Positions 1-12,414 of a stretch of 64,000 nucleotides of DNA are shown here, piece by piece (within the stretch, counting starts at the first letter, position 1; every line of letters begins with the position of its first letter). Source of the stretch: Welwitschia mirabilis (Eukaryota; Gnetophyta; Gnetopsida; Welwitschiales). The notes under the pieces were generated by a model. That model did no database searches. It was not told the DNA's origin and was given only the letters and a program-made list of their open reading frames with translations. A program made the translations under genes and the position numbers. The stretch is taken from contig JBOZIK010000001.1 in assembly GCA_051453625.1 (NCBI GenBank), forward strand, positions 251,189,760 to 251,253,759, written 5' to 3'.

Positions 1-904
1 TAGAAAGCCAATTTTAACCAACCTTTCTTTTATACAACTTTTATGAGAGTAATTATTATAAACTAGAAATGATTAAATACCTATAACTAAATTATTATGA
101 ATCATGTAAAGCATATAATCACTTGAAATGTATCAAAGTCTACAATGTCATATCTAGAACTATTCATTTTTAGAAATCTACTCCTCCTAAAAATAAATCT
201 TATACAAATTGCTACTAAAGTTGGAAATTTTAAAACGTTATTTACCTTGATAATTCTTCACTTAAAATTCTTAAATAACATCTCAAATTATTTAAATTAT
301 TCTAAACTAATGAAATTATTATTTAAATTTAAAACAATGTAAACATCTTTAATGAAGAAATTATTTGCAATTGTAGTAAGGTTTTTAATGTTACTATGAG
401 CTTCTTCATAAAATTTAAATTTCCTTATATATGCATCTAAAACATTCTTAAAAACATCTATTTAATCATTTATAGAATTAGAACAATTATTATAAAAACC
501 ATGTCATATTATAAGAGAAAAGTATAGTAAAGTTTAAATTAACAAAAGTAACATGATCAAATAAATTTGCATTACTGTTACATGTTTCCAAAAGATCCAC
601 AACCTATTTCTATTCTTCCACATAACCTTGCTGCTATTTATCCCTTATTCTAGAGGTGTAGTTTCTAATAAAATGACCTTGGAAATGATAATGATGATAA
701 ATTTTGATTTCTTTACATTGCTAATTTCTTCTTCCTCAAGGGACTCCTCTTTCTCTTCCTTTGTATGGATGAATTATATTTTTGAAAATAGAACCATTAC
801 CTTGATTTTATCATCCTTACATCCTTTCTTTAATAAATATCATCCTATTCCATAGTAGATTATCATCCATATTCATGTAAAATTAATGCTTATTAACATG
901 ATGA
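1..904 (-). mobile_element. Decayed Copia interior downstream of gag, unresolved
   Basis: This stretch lies downstream, on the minus strand, of the Copia gag remnant at 905-1640. It is probably the rest of the same element. A minus-strand frame at about 610-855 is rich in Lys and Glu, as gag tails often are, but I see no clear zinc knuckle, integrase or reverse transcriptase. Short plus-strand frames at 145-342 and 628-855 have no recognisable content and I do not treat them as genes. Assignment to Copia is inferred from position only. Confidence 0.3.
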
Positions 905-1640
905 TGTAGTATTATTTACCTATAATGTTATTACTACATATCCTCATCCTCTTTAAGGAATAATTTAAATTACACCAATTTAACAATCAGTTCATCTAAA
1001 GATAAAGTATTTAAATCCAAAGTATTATGTTTAGAAATTCTATTTAGTTGAAAGACTTAGTTAAAGATCTAATGATATTTATGAAAACATAATTATCACT
1101 AATGACATAACTAAATTTATTCATATACTCTACCAATTATCTAACATTTTAAATAAAATCCTTAACATGGTTATCCTCCTCTATATTTAGGTTTCCATAC
1201 TTTGATTTGAGATTCTACAAATTTTATCTTTTTAACATTTTCATAACTTGATAAAGAATATCTAATCCATTCCATAATTTATAAGTACTTATTTTCTGAA
1301 CAATTTTCATTAGTTAATCATTATCCATGTTATGAAAATAACACTAATAACTTGAATATCCTCTTTATAGGTTTTGTTCATTAATATTTCTTTTAGCATT
1401 AATGTTAGTAGGAAATAAATTACTATTAGTTTAAGTACATTTCAAAGTTTGTATACTTTAAAACATTATTTCATTCTAATTTTTCAAAACTCATAATCAT
1501 CAACATCAAACATAGGTATCACACCTTTTCTCATTTTAACAACGAAAGTATCTTCACTTTTAGATTTACTCTAAGTTGTACATGAGGCATTATTATTTTT
1601 TGACTACTCAAAAGTCTTTTGTATATGTAAAGAATGGTCT
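905..1640 (-). pseudogene. Copia gag (UBN2-type) remnant, copy 1
   Basis: Read on the minus strand, this is a broken Ty1-Copia capsid (gag, UBN2/DUF4219-like) frame. Recognisable pieces run in the family order: ENVKKIK, then VKDFI, then a stretch reading YMNKFSYVISDNYVF, then LNTLSLDELI near the end. These match the usual gag pattern of a helical region followed by the LSLDELIG-type motif. Several stops and frameshifts break it; some stops stand where Gln is expected. The same protein is recognisable at 15905-16590 in the same orientation, so the two are copies of one family. A reversed primer-binding site follows at 1636-1647, as expected just upstream of gag. Confidence 0.65.
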
Positions 1641-1647
1641 AATAGTA
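1636..1647 (-). other. Primer-binding site of Copia copy 1
   Basis: The plus strand reads ggtctaatagta, a decayed form of GCTCTGATACCA. That is the reverse complement of TGGTATCAGAGC, the initiator-Met tRNA primer site common in plant Copia elements. It sits at the 5' side of the minus-strand gag, where a PBS belongs. Confidence 0.5.
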
Positions 1648-1650
1648 ATT

Positions 1651-4600
1651 TGGCTATAAAAAAATTGATCTATAACATGAAGGTTACTTATAAACCCATA
1701 AGGTTCTAGCTTCCATGATAAACTACACTTTAAAGAGATTACATAAGACATTTGTGCTTAATATTTTTAGTATGGAAAAGATGATAAAATGATATAATAA
1801 AATTAGGTCTTAATTAGTTTATTATTTCCTTATTAAAAAGTTCCAACTTTAATAAAGACATCTTATATAATAATTAAAAATGGAAACTAATTTTCTAAAT
1901 ATAATACAAAATAGTATGTGTTTTCTTTGGTTACATGACTATATATTAAATCTAACAGTGATATTCAATATAACCAAATTTGACAGTGACCTTTTACATA
2001 ACCAAATAATTTTAAAAGCTAAATAACCAAACATGTTATTAACTAAAACATACATTTGAAGTACAAACATATTCATAGCATGAAAATAACATTGAAAGTT
2101 ATGCCATCAAAACCATTACATGTTTATATTCCTTTGAAAATAACTTAGATTATAACCTTTAAATTATAGTCCTATCATAATTTAGAATACTTCTGAAAAT
2201 GAGACATCATTAAACGTAATTGACATGGACAATGAGGACATTTCTAAAAATATATTTATCAAAATATGTTTCTCATTATATATCAATTAAAAAATCATTT
2301 TAAAAATGAATAATCAAAAGGCACAATGTCAAATACTTGTTTAATGGTAATATTACTTAATATAATGCTAAAAGAAAATAAGAGAGAAGGTAATCTCAAT
2401 TGAAAGCATTAATTCATTCATAGATAAATAAACATAGAATTTTAAAATGACGTCATGAGGAAATCACATAACATCAAGGCATGTCCATATGATTTAGCCT
2501 TGAAACCATAGCCACCATTAAGTCTCTTAACATCAATGTAAAATTGATTTTTATTTTTTTCAAAAAAGAAAAATCATGGAATGTCTTTTTTTTGATTTAA
2601 ACTTATCTTCTTTATTAGAATCAGTAAATACAAACACCTCCTTTTAAAAATGTTTAAGAATTTTTCAAGTTTTAAATATTTCTTTACTAATAGTAAAGGG
2701 AGAAGAAAAGGAGGTAATTAAGAAATCATAGGTATAGTAATATAGTAAGATGGCGTTTTAGGATATGAAGCTAGGTGCAAAGTTTAAGGAGAGAAAATGG
2801 AAAAAGAAAAGGAATAAAATAGGAATTATAAGAAAAAACTAAATTGAAAAAGAAGGGGAAAAGAATAAATTTGTAATGAAAAGTTTTAGTTACATTGAGT
2901 AATTGTAACTTGAATTTTATCCCATAAGAGGACTTATGAGGGACTATTATACTTTAAAAAGAATTAAAAATGAAAATAAAAAACAAACAAAAAAGATAGC
3001 ACGTGTCGAGGGTAATATAATGTACTATCATAATAAAGAAACTAACTAGTTATAATATGTAGTTGTACGTTCAAAGGAATTAATAATAAAAAGGTAGAAT
3101 ATAGATAATTAATTACTCTAATCATAATGTTATTTGAAGCATCACAATAAGCCACATAAGATTCCTTAATTAATGACCCTTTTCTTTATCTAAAAAATTG
3201 ACATAAAAGGGTTAATAAAGTTAAGGGTGATTAATTTGTTGTTAAATGATCAAAGTAATCTATAAATTTTCATTACCAATCCTTTAAAATAAAACCTACC
3301 AACTACTATGCATAGTGAGATAAAGAGACTATAATTCCATTTTTGCATTAATAACTACTTTCACATTTTAAAATAGAACTTCATAGTGCTAATGAAAACA
3401 TGTTTTTCTTATGAATTTTGATGAAGAATATAAGATAACTTATATATTGAGGATAGTTTCAAAGATAAGAAAGTTTTTAGATTATTTAAAAATATTCATA
3501 AAATCTAGTCTCCCTTGTATCTACCATTGAAATAACAAATTATTAATAGGAATGTTAATAAAAAGCATGTATTCTGATTATCATTATTATAAATAGATAT
3601 AATATTATATTAAATCTATAAATAATGAACTAATACATAACACAAAAGGGATGACATCCATTTTGAAAGGTTATAACATTAATTTTCTAAGTTTTATAGA
3701 CTTTAACTGACCAGCATAATGCACTAAAGAATGTCTTTAATACTGAAGATAAAAGTTTTTTTTAAATAGTAGAATAAAAAGTGCCTAATGATTTATTAAA
3801 AATTTAACTCATCCAATAATTAATCATTATCATAGACATCTTCACAAATTATAGTTGAAATAATTTCCAATTAATAAGAAAATAACATGGCTCAAAGTAG
3901 AAATAATATCTCTCTATGTTTTCCCCAATAAATCCACCACTTAAAAATGGATAATAACACCATATCAAAATATTCAACAACTACATAATCTACTATTAAT
4001 TTCATTCCTTTTGGATATTAAGGAATAATGTTTTCTCAGAAAACTGTCACAACTTAGATTCATGAAGAGAACATGTCAACTTTGATGATGAAGCTTTTTA
4101 AAGAAGAAAGTCATAATCCAAGTTCTTTCGTTTAAGAATAATAAAATTAGAGGAATGTATTCCAAGATTATTTTTCCATGTTTGTTAATATTTCTTAAAC
4201 ATGTTAACTTTTTCCATTTCTAGTTTTTACAAGTTGATATTGACTAAGAAAACCTTTTCCTTTTGGGTTTCCAAGAAAAAAAAGCAAGGTACATTGACCC
4301 AACCATGTACTAATGAGATGAGTGACTTGAATTAGTAATAATTATGTCCTCTTGAATGTTAACACTAAGTGTACCATGTAAAATTAGAAACTAACATCAA
4401 CAACAACATTAAACCCCAAGTGAATATTTCTATGTGGATGATTTAGAGCATAATTAAAAATCTCATTTTTATTCAATTTGGAAATGGCTAGCTCTTCTTA
4501 AAGTAAAGTATTTTTTTTGGTATCTTCTACATTATTTGATTCCTTTAGCATTTAAAATTTACTTTAGTAGTTTACATATCTTACTGCTTGGATAAAAGTT

Positions 4601-5345
4601 TTTTTTCCATATTCTTTATGAATGTATATCTACAAATTCAATTTACTTATGAACATCTAGAATTGATAGAGTAGTGTTGTAGTGACACATCTATGATAGG
4701 TGTAGTTATTATGTTACTTTGGTGCATACTAAAATATCATTTAAAAACGTGCAAGAGAAATGTATCAATGCCAAGAGATTACCTCCTTTTAGTAATGGCA
4801 TATTTGATTCATGTAAAGAAGGTGAAACTCCTCGTTGAGGTTTTTTTCCAAGTACTTCTCAATATCCTTTCCTATAATGAAATATTTTAGAAGAATGATA
4901 GATTTAAGATAAGTGTTGTGAGGCTAGATTAATCATATTCAACATCAGTTATGAAGTGTTTTAGGCTTATTTGATGGTTTTAATAAGATAATAGAAAATG
5001 TTATTTTGCTGTCATAGATAATTAAAAGAACATAGTTTTCCAAAATTTATAACCCTTTTTAAATGACTTATGATTTTATTAGTAGATCTCTAATAGGAAA
5101 TTAATGAGATGATAACAAAATTTAATAACATAATAATCTCTTAAGCTAATACTATTGCATTGATTACTAGAGTTAACATGACCATTAGTAGTTTCCTAGA
5201 GATTTTTTTAATGCATTAAATCTTTAAACTTAATCTAATAATCAAATGAGAGTATTTTATAATTTAAACAATGGATTTTAAACATTATCCACTCTTACTC
5301 CTTTACATAAATATAAAATAAGATCACATTAAAATAAGATTTCTA
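1651..5345. other. Probable Copia 5' LTR start followed by unresolved AT-rich repeat DNA
   Basis: Immediately beyond the PBS the plus strand reads TGGCTATAA, a possible LTR edge (TG). The other end of the LTR was not located, because the second family member is cut by an N gap. The remainder, roughly 2.6-5.35 kb, is AT-rich with short homopolymers. A plus-strand frame at 4693-4890 has no recognisable domain. I see no RNA gene or convincing coding signal. Confidence 0.3.
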
Positions 5346-5350
5346 GAGAC

Positions 5351-6278
5351 TGATATAAGAAGAAATTATTGGACTATTAAATATGGATAGTTACATAGGT
5401 AGAAGATGGTTTGTAACTAATGAATAATAATTTGTAACCAATGGTTTATAACTAATAAATAATAATTTGTAACTCATGATTTATAACTGATGAATAATCA
5501 TTTCATCTATTACTAAATTTATATTATAACCACCCCCTATTTATTACAATAATGTAACAACTATAATTACCAATCAATCCATTATTAAATTATTACTATA
5601 AACTCTTCCCTTTGGGCCCCATCATTTAGTAACCATAACCATTAATCCAAACTTATGAATTCCCCCTTAAACATCTTATTTCTTCCTTTTCTTTACATCA
5701 ATGTGGATTATGATAGCAGAGAATTTGGGGTAAGGGATCCATCTACCTATGAAGACATTCTCCTTGATGTTAAGCTATGTTCCCTTCATTAAGGAATTGT
5801 TTTTTATAAGTAGATGTATTTGAAGTATAATTGGTAATAAAATGAAGTGTGCTTTTTTTGAAATTCTCTCTATTTTTTTTGTTATTTATGTTTATGTCAA
5901 TTTTTTAATGTTTTATATTCAGTCTAAGGTTGATATAGAGGATAAGGACTAACTTAAATCATAAAAATTAGTAAATTCATTAACTAATTACATTTAGAAT
6001 ATTACATTTTCATTTTATTGCATGCTTTTTCCATTGCTTTTGATTCATCTCATTTCTTCATTTGCATTATTAATTTTATTCTTAAGCTATAAAAAGTATT
6101 AAAAATAATGATTTGTCTTTCTTTTCAATTAAAACAATCTTTCAATATTCCTTTGTTTACTCTACTAGTTTACGACATTTGGATTGCACCTTATACTAGC
6201 ATGTATTATATGCTAAAATTATAAGTGTAATTGATAAGTGAATATACATTTCATTTATGCACTCTTAAGAGATTAACA
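5351..6278 (+). repeat. 5' LTR of element A
   Basis: It begins TGATATAAG and ends GATTAACA, directly before the primer-binding site. It aligns with 10460-11310 from the repeated TTTGTAACTAATG motifs (5400-5500) to the AT-rich end. Shared landmarks include the GGATCCATC block near 5735 and the GTAGATGTATTTGAAG block near 5810. The TATA region of this copy (about 5649) is mutated compared with the 3' LTR. Confidence 0.8.
5400..5490 (+). repeat. Short tandem motif in U3 of element A
   Basis: A motif close to GGTTTGTAACTAATGAATAA recurs three times in about 90 bases. The 3' LTR carries the same array with its own variation at about 10515-10615. It lies upstream of the TATA box, in U3, where retroelement enhancers are often repeated. 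A regulatory role is inference. Confidence 0.6.
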
Positions 6279-6301
6279 TTTTGGAATCATTATTGGGAAA
6301 A
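6279..6301 (+). other. Primer-binding site of element A
   Basis: The sequence TTTTGGAATCATTATTGGG directly follows the LTR end. It resembles the TTTTGGCATCATTACCAGG site of element B at 61749 and the TTGGCGCCGTTGCCGGGG-type site typical of Athila/Tat elements, with C-to-T and related decay. Confidence 0.7.
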
Positions 6302-6931
6302 CATTCAAGATTGAAAGGTTGATTCTCATCACATATGTGAACAACTTTATTTTAAATATTGTTTACTTATGTAGTGTGTATATATATTTTCCTATCTTTT
6401 TCTTGTATTTTAATTTCTTGGTTTAATTTTTATCTAAAGTTAGGTATTACAACTTTTACAACAAATTTGACCTATACTTTATATGTGATATGGTCTAAGT
6501 GAGTGCCACTTTGATTTTTGATATAAACGTCTTCTTACACTTTGTGTAATCTAAAAGAGTATTGTCACTTGGATGTAAAGAAGTTTATTTTGCATGTTGT
6601 GATCATGCAAGATGATGATAAAGTACTATAGAAAAAAGTGTTGTCTTAAAGCAAATATTAAAAATGTTTTGGTTGATTTCCATTCACTAACAAGAGGTAA
6701 ATTTATTTTAAGAGTAGAGAAAGACTATTTTTTTCCTTTTATTTGTCATAATTATCAAAGTGTTTCTTCAAGTATTTATTTCTTAATTAGTTCTCATGTC
6801 AACCCTATGTTAGACATCACTTATAAAAACTATTTAAATAATATTTTATTTTATTCGAACATGGATTTAATTTCTAATTTTTTCTCCCAATCCCTTAAAG
6901 AAATAATTACAAGTACGAAAAAATAAGTTCA
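6302..6931 (+). other. Leader and possible N-terminal gag segment of element A
   Basis: This is the stretch between the primer-binding site and recognisable gag. A 104-codon open frame (6612-6926) lies just upstream of the gag core. Its FHSLTRGKFIL segment has a loose counterpart upstream of gag in element B (about 62380), so it may be an N-terminal gag extension. There is no conserved domain and Met 6612 is only a possible start. Confidence 0.35.
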
Positions 6932-8275
6932 AAATCCTTTTGATTTACTTGTGAGGGATGATATACAATTGAAAACAATTAATTCCTATTCAACATTTTC
7001 ATGAGAATATGGTAAGGAATCTTTCCAAAACTTAGTTAAAACTAAAAAAATTATTATTATCTTAGGGAGTAGAACAAAACAAAATTAGTGATAGAACTTA
7101 CATAGTGATCTTTACTTTTACCCTAAGAAGCAAAGTCACAAATTGATTGAAAACCATTTGCTAGAAAAGTATAAAAATTTGGAAAGTAGTATAAAATGCC
7201 TTCATCAGATGTTTCACGAGTTAAGCAATTATGAGGAAAATAAGAAGAGAGGTCATAAAGGTTTTCCAATAAACTTATAAAGATTATGAAACAACTTGTG
7301 AAATATTGCTCATAGTAGCTTCATCTAACCCATGGATGGTTTTTTAAAGGAAGAATTAATTGAACATCTCTATTATGGGAATAATAGTAAAATAAAACAA
7401 ATTGTATATTTTTCTTATGGAGGTAATCTTATCAACCTAAACTTAAAGTAATCTTGGAAGTATTTAAAAGAGATAGTGAAAATTAGTTAAACTTGACCAT
7501 AACTAACACCTAAGGAAAAGAAAAAATATGCCTAACGCTAAAGGATTTAAAGAAAGGCTAACATGATGAGTTAATAAATCATAGTAACATTATTCAAGAT
7601 TTAATCCCCACTTTAGATAAGTACACTAGAGCTATAGCTGATGCTAAGATGATAAATGAGAAACTATCATATTCTTGCTTCCTTTTTAAAATTTACGAAG
7701 GTGATTCCCATGGAAGCAAAGAGTGTCTATAATTATCCAATTGTAAAGAGGTGGTTTTCAAAGAAGTATGTTCTTTCAACCAAAGGTCCAACATGAATAG
7801 AAGTAATCAATAGTTCTAACAAAGAAATAGCAGGCCATTGCCTCCTTTTAGAATCTTTCTTGAAAATAGGTTTAGAAATCAAAATTTATAACTAAGTTAT
7901 TCCAAAATTTCAAAGTAAACAAGATGATTCACTTCTTGATTCAATTAAAGCATTTAAGAAAATACAAAAGACGATGAACAAACACATTGAAAGTTATAGT
8001 AAAAACATAGATAGTCTCATAGAAATATTTTAACAAACCATATTAGGAAATCAAAAAACCCAAGATACTTTTACTACCTAAATCCTCCCTAACCCAAATG
8101 ATATTAAATAGGATTAGAAAGTAGTAACTAGAAGTGAAATTCATACTACTCCAACTAGAGAGACCTCAACATCATACAAAGAAAATAGAAGGGACAGTGA
8201 TGAGATTGAAATCCTTAAAAGTTCAAATTTTTCCTCAAATTCTAAAGAGATATCAAATACCAACACAAGTTAAAT
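6932..8275 (+). pseudogene. Athila/Tat-type gag remnant, element A
   Basis: The frame opens with NPFDLLVRDD and runs through a broken capsid region with a segment FLKEELIEHLYYG, matching the capsid helix FHKEELIDYFYSG in element B. It then reaches VVTRSEIHTTP near 8115, which corresponds to the RSGK-like linker between capsid and protease in Athila/Tat polyproteins. Stops and frameshifts are frequent, so no protein can be made. In a live element this would form the virus-like particle shell. The protease that should follow the linker is not visible. Confidence 0.7.
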
Positions 8276-10445
8276 AACACTTCTAAAACACCATACTATA
8301 GAAGAAAAGATCTTAATCTTATGTAATGGATGTTTATTTGATGATATTTTCTCTTGTTAATCTTTATTTAGGAATAATTATGAGTTTCAATGCTTTAAGG
8401 ATCCTTCCTCATTTAAAAAAACATTCTATGATTGATTTAGAAAATTTCAACCTCTTTCATAAAGGAATATGAAAAAGAAATTGATTTCATATACAAATAT
8501 TTTTATCAATTTGCAAATTAAATTTATAGACTCAACAATAATATGGAGAGACTAATAGGAGTTATTATATAAATATATAAAAAATAATGATATTCCTATA
8601 CTACAGCACTATGTCTATTACCTCTCACCTTAAGAATGAGAAGAATAACATTAAAACTACTACAAAAAATAGTAACAACTCTTTTTTTAATGATGATGAT
8701 GAGGAAATGATAGAATTAGATGACCAACATCCAATATTTGACCCTCAAGAAGATAGTCAATATAAGGATAATGATGTTTTAACTCACTAACTAAACAAGA
8801 ATGATGAGGACAATGGTATACTAGATGATGATGTAGAGATATTAAATTATTTTTTCAATAATAACTTACTTTTGGAATGTGATGGGGAATTATTAACTCT
8901 AAAAGATCTAAAGACTTTGTAATACATAATGAACATAATAATCACATTTTATCCTTGTGATAATTTTAAAGAATATAGCAACTCATAAAATATAATAGTT
9001 AATAAAATAATAATAAAAACAATGATGGAAAAAAGGATAAGGAATAATGCATGGAGATTCAACAAAACCTCATAGATAATAGGCTTATCACATCTAATAA
9101 AACAACTAAACTTGAAGAGTCATATCATATCAAGAATTTTTTTCATCCTTTCCACCTGTACTTCCATGTAAAATTCAAAATAACATTTTTCCTTCTAAGT
9201 TACATTACACATTACCTTGTGCCTTTAATAATGTTTAAAATTCTACAAAACATAATGTGGAATTTCTTGTAATTTTAAATTGGAAAAACCTTACCTTATA
9301 GATGAAAATCCATGGCTTGAGTTGAGTCTTAAGGAGCTTCTAAAATATATTAAGCATCTCCTAGTAAATCATCCTAAGAATCTTTCTGGTATGTCTTAGA
9401 TCCATTATTTATTTTGTAGAGTATCATTAATGTCTACTTCACTGGCTATTAATTATAGTATCAATCATGAATAAAAATTATTCTTATAATATTTTGCATT
9501 AATTAAATAAGAGATTATTTAAATTTCAAATGTATAAATTCATTATCTCTTTTATGGCTAGTGAAATTTTTGGACTATCAAGATATTTTATTTATTACCA
9601 ATTAACCCTCTTTAAAAATGCTCATATATCTTTCAAGTTTTATCAACTAGTTTCTAGATAGTTTGATATTTGTTTTCATTGAAAAAAATTTAGTTGAGAT
9701 TTGTGAATTAAACTATAATAAAAAGTAAAATGTTAATGTATAATGATTGAATTTATATTAATCATCATTACAATGTGAATAAGATAGAAGCAATTAACTT
9801 AGAATATGTTCTTAATTAAGAGGATGATCTTCCCTTCATTGTCATATAAATGATTTTAATTAGGTTTCTTGGTTACTTTATTTTATTTCTTGATCATATC
9901 TTTACTTATTTTTATGCTAAATTCCATTTTACATTTCATGTAAGCAATTTTAGTTTGATCTTTCCAAGTGGTCACATTGGATTTCAATCAATCTTAAAGA
10001 AATTTTCACATACATGAATTTTCTATTAAAGGAAAATGTCTATGTTATCTTATTATAGTATTAAGTATTTTAAATTAAATGCTTCTATTTAGCTACGTAC
10101 TTTATTAGTTTACCATTCTAATTATTAATTAGTATTTCTCAAATAAAAAGAAGAGGAGGGAGGAGATAGAAAGAAAAATTGATACATCCTCTAATTTGTT
10201 GATGTCCTACTATGAGTACATTAGGGAAAATTTTCCTAAGAGGAGCCTTTACTAGTGTAATATATTAGCTATGAAAACTTCACCAAAGGATTAGTTGGTT
10301 ATGCTCTAATTCTGTTTGGATGTTCTTACTCTCTTAGTAATGATTGCACTTCTCTCATCATAATGGATAGTAATTTTAAACATTGGGTTTGACATGATCA
10401 TTGTGAATGCCAATGAAGGAAGGAGATGAATACATTATAATAAAA
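8276..10445 (+). other. Interior of element A without recognisable pol
   Basis: About 2.2 kb between the gag linker and the 3' polypurine tract. I find no protease DSG/DTG-like site, no YLDD-type reverse transcriptase box and no integrase zinc finger in the plus frames. A 67-codon open frame (8587-8790) is strongly acidic (run DDDEEMIELDD), and acidic codons continue to about 8925. A frame at about 9275-9440 reads LIDENPWLELSLKELLKYI, which I do not recognise. A 73-codon frame at 9051-9272 is hydrophobic and unassigned. Confidence 0.45.
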
Positions 10446-10459
10446 TTTAAAGGGAATAA
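10446..10459 (+). other. Polypurine-like tract before 3' LTR of element A
   Basis: AATTTAAAGGGAATAA lies immediately before the TG that opens the 3' LTR. Its AAAGGGAA core is the purine-rich primer expected for plus-strand DNA synthesis. It is short and partly decayed. Confidence 0.5.
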
Positions 10460-11310
10460 TGTGGCAAGGCATTATTAGAGTGTTAGATATGTATGGTTAG
10501 GTAGGTGGATGATGGTTTTTAACTAATGAATAATGACTAATAATCATTGGTTTATACTCACTGAATAATGTTTTGTAATTGATAGTTTGTAACTGATAGT
10601 TTGTAACTAATGGCCTATAGCTAAGGCATAATCATTTTATCTATTGCTAAATTGGTAATCATAATTATCAACCCAGACCTATAAATACCCCCTTAGGCAA
10701 ATTGGTTTTTTTCATCTTTATTATATGAAGGTAACTTATGTAATTGAAGAATTTTAGACAAAGGATCCATCCACTTGTGGAAAAAGTTCTCTTTAGTATT
10801 CAGATATGTTTTCTTCACTGATGGATAACTATTTATAACTAGATGTATTTAAAGTAGAATTGCTAATAAGATTAATTGTGAGTCTTCTCAAATCCTCTAT
10901 TTATTTTTCTTATACTTTATTTTGATGTCAATTTAATACTTTTTTAGATTGAATTTGACATTGATATAGAGAATAAAGACTAACTTGAATGACAATAAGT
11001 TAGTAAATTAATTAATTAATTACATTTATGACATTATATTTTCAATCCATTACATGATCAATTCCATTGCATTCCATTCATCTCATCTCATGATTTGCAT
11101 TATTTATTTTATTCTTAAGTTATTAAAAATACCAAAGAAAATGATGTGCCTCTTATTTTTAAATGAATTAATATTTTAATATTCTTTTATTTCCTTTACT
11201 AATTTATGACATTTGTATTACATCCTATACTAGTGTATCATGTGTTAGGATTATAAGTCTAATTACTAAGTAAATATACATTTCATTAATGCATGATTGA
11301 GAGACAAATA
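10460..11310 (+). repeat. 3' LTR of element A
   Basis: It begins TGTGGCAAGG and ends GAGACAAATA, the last base pair of which corresponds to CA in the 5' LTR. It aligns with 5351-6278 along its length. It carries the U3 short repeats (about 10515-10615) and a better-preserved TATA box than the 5' copy. Confidence 0.8.
10679..10691 (+). promoter_or_regulatory. TATA box in 3' LTR of element A
   Basis: CTATAAATACCCC is a strong plant-type TATA box about 220 bases after the LTR start, the expected place for the U3/R promoter. Element B has a similar ATATAAATACCC at 61020. Confidence 0.6.
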
Positions 11311-11839
11311 ATAAGGATGACACTGGATTAATATGTTAACACCAAGGATTGATTCATACATAGTATAGTGGATCATTTTATGTTTGCGGTTATTAACCTT
11401 TCTTAAAAGTAAATAGAAAATGGGTTTCACTATGTTAGATAGGATTCTAGTTGATGCTGGCTATTTCACTTGTAGACTATTTAATATTATTCAATTTTAA
11501 ATCTAGTGTAATCATTAGGAGGCTCTAGATTTTTTTTACAATAAGGGTATTAGTGCTAGCTCAATGAAACATAAGGAAATATTTTAGTAAGATCATTTAG
11601 AAACTCCTTGTTTGGGTCAAAATATAAGGGAATTAGCATAGTTCTATGGAGAAAACGTTGTATTAAAGTCCTATCTACCACATTTACAGAAGGCATAAAC
11701 GTGGGTCTTATAACCCTAATTTAACTAAGGATGGTGGTGATATGCTTTTCTATATAGATAGATATTGAACTCCTGATACCCTAAGAACTTTTCAAATTTT
11801 ACATACATTAGAATAAATAAAGTAGAGATAAAATATGAA

Positions 11840-12045
11840 AATATTCCCTCATTGTATAAACACTACTCTACTATAAGAAATTCTAAAAGCTTATGTCTTA
11901 AACTAGAAAAAGACCTATGTATAAAATACAAGAGAAAGGATCATGTTTTATCACAATGTGAAATAGTCCAATGGTATAACTATGGAAAAGTTAGGCATGT
12001 GATAGATACTTATAGGATGAATAAAGATAAGGAAGGATCTTAGAA
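11840..12045 (+). pseudogene. LINE ORF1 zinc-knuckle remnant
   Basis: An open stretch reads IPSLYKHYSTIRNSKSLC, then LCIKYKRKDHVLSQCE, then WYNYGKVRHVIDTYR. With Tyr read back to Cys (TAT from TGT), these become successive C-x2-C-x4-H-x4-C knuckles, the last ending in a GHVIDTC-like motif typical of plant LINE ORF1 nucleic-acid-binding proteins. The systematic Cys-to-Tyr change means G-to-A substitution has destroyed zinc binding. ORF1 probably began upstream near 11.4 kb, where a broken frame ends in the segment TPDTLRTFQILHTLE. Confidence 0.6.
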
Positions 12046-12414
12046 AGTTAATAAAAGAAGGAAAGTAGAAACTATAGTTAAATCAATAGTTAAAGAAGAG
12101 AATAGAACTTAGTTAAAGCCCAAGAAAAACAAACAATGGACTATTCCTTAGTTGAAACGAAAGAAGATTCTTAAGGAAAGAGAATAATCCTCAAATAGGT
12201 ACTCATCCTTAGACAGCAATAACTCAAATGATTAGAAAAAATCAGATTCTATAAATAATAAGAAATCAGTTCACAAAAAGAAATCAGGAAGATGTCTAGA
12301 AATAGATAAAGTAAAGAAGAAAGCTATAAAAAACATAGTGAATGGGTCTTAAAGTTATAAGATGATAGTAAAACCTCAAAAAAAAGAAAAAAAATGAATA
12401 ACTTAAGTTACAAT

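Larger units (their letters stand above)
5351..11310 (+). mobile_element. Element A: Athila/Tat-like Gypsy retrotransposon with gag but no recognisable pol
   Basis: Two long direct repeats (5351-6278 and 10460-11310) flank an interior with, in order, a primer-binding site, a gag frame, a long stretch with no recognisable pol domain and a purine-rich tract. The two LTRs align along their whole length with many point differences, so the insertion is old. The five bases next to the LTRs (gagac left, ataag right) do not match, so no target-site duplication is preserved. The interior is about 4.2 kb. The gag matches that of element B at the right edge of the window (same RSGxDTTPP-like linker), placing both in the Athila/Tat group. 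Missing pol suggests a non-autonomous or deleted derivative. Confidence 0.75.

Noticed and set aside
8587-8790. Acidic 67-codon frame as an independent gene
   Set aside because: It is inside element A after gag and is followed by further acidic codons, so it is treated as element interior.
5346-11315. Target-site duplication of element A (gagac versus ataag)
   Set aside because: No meaningful match, so not claimed.
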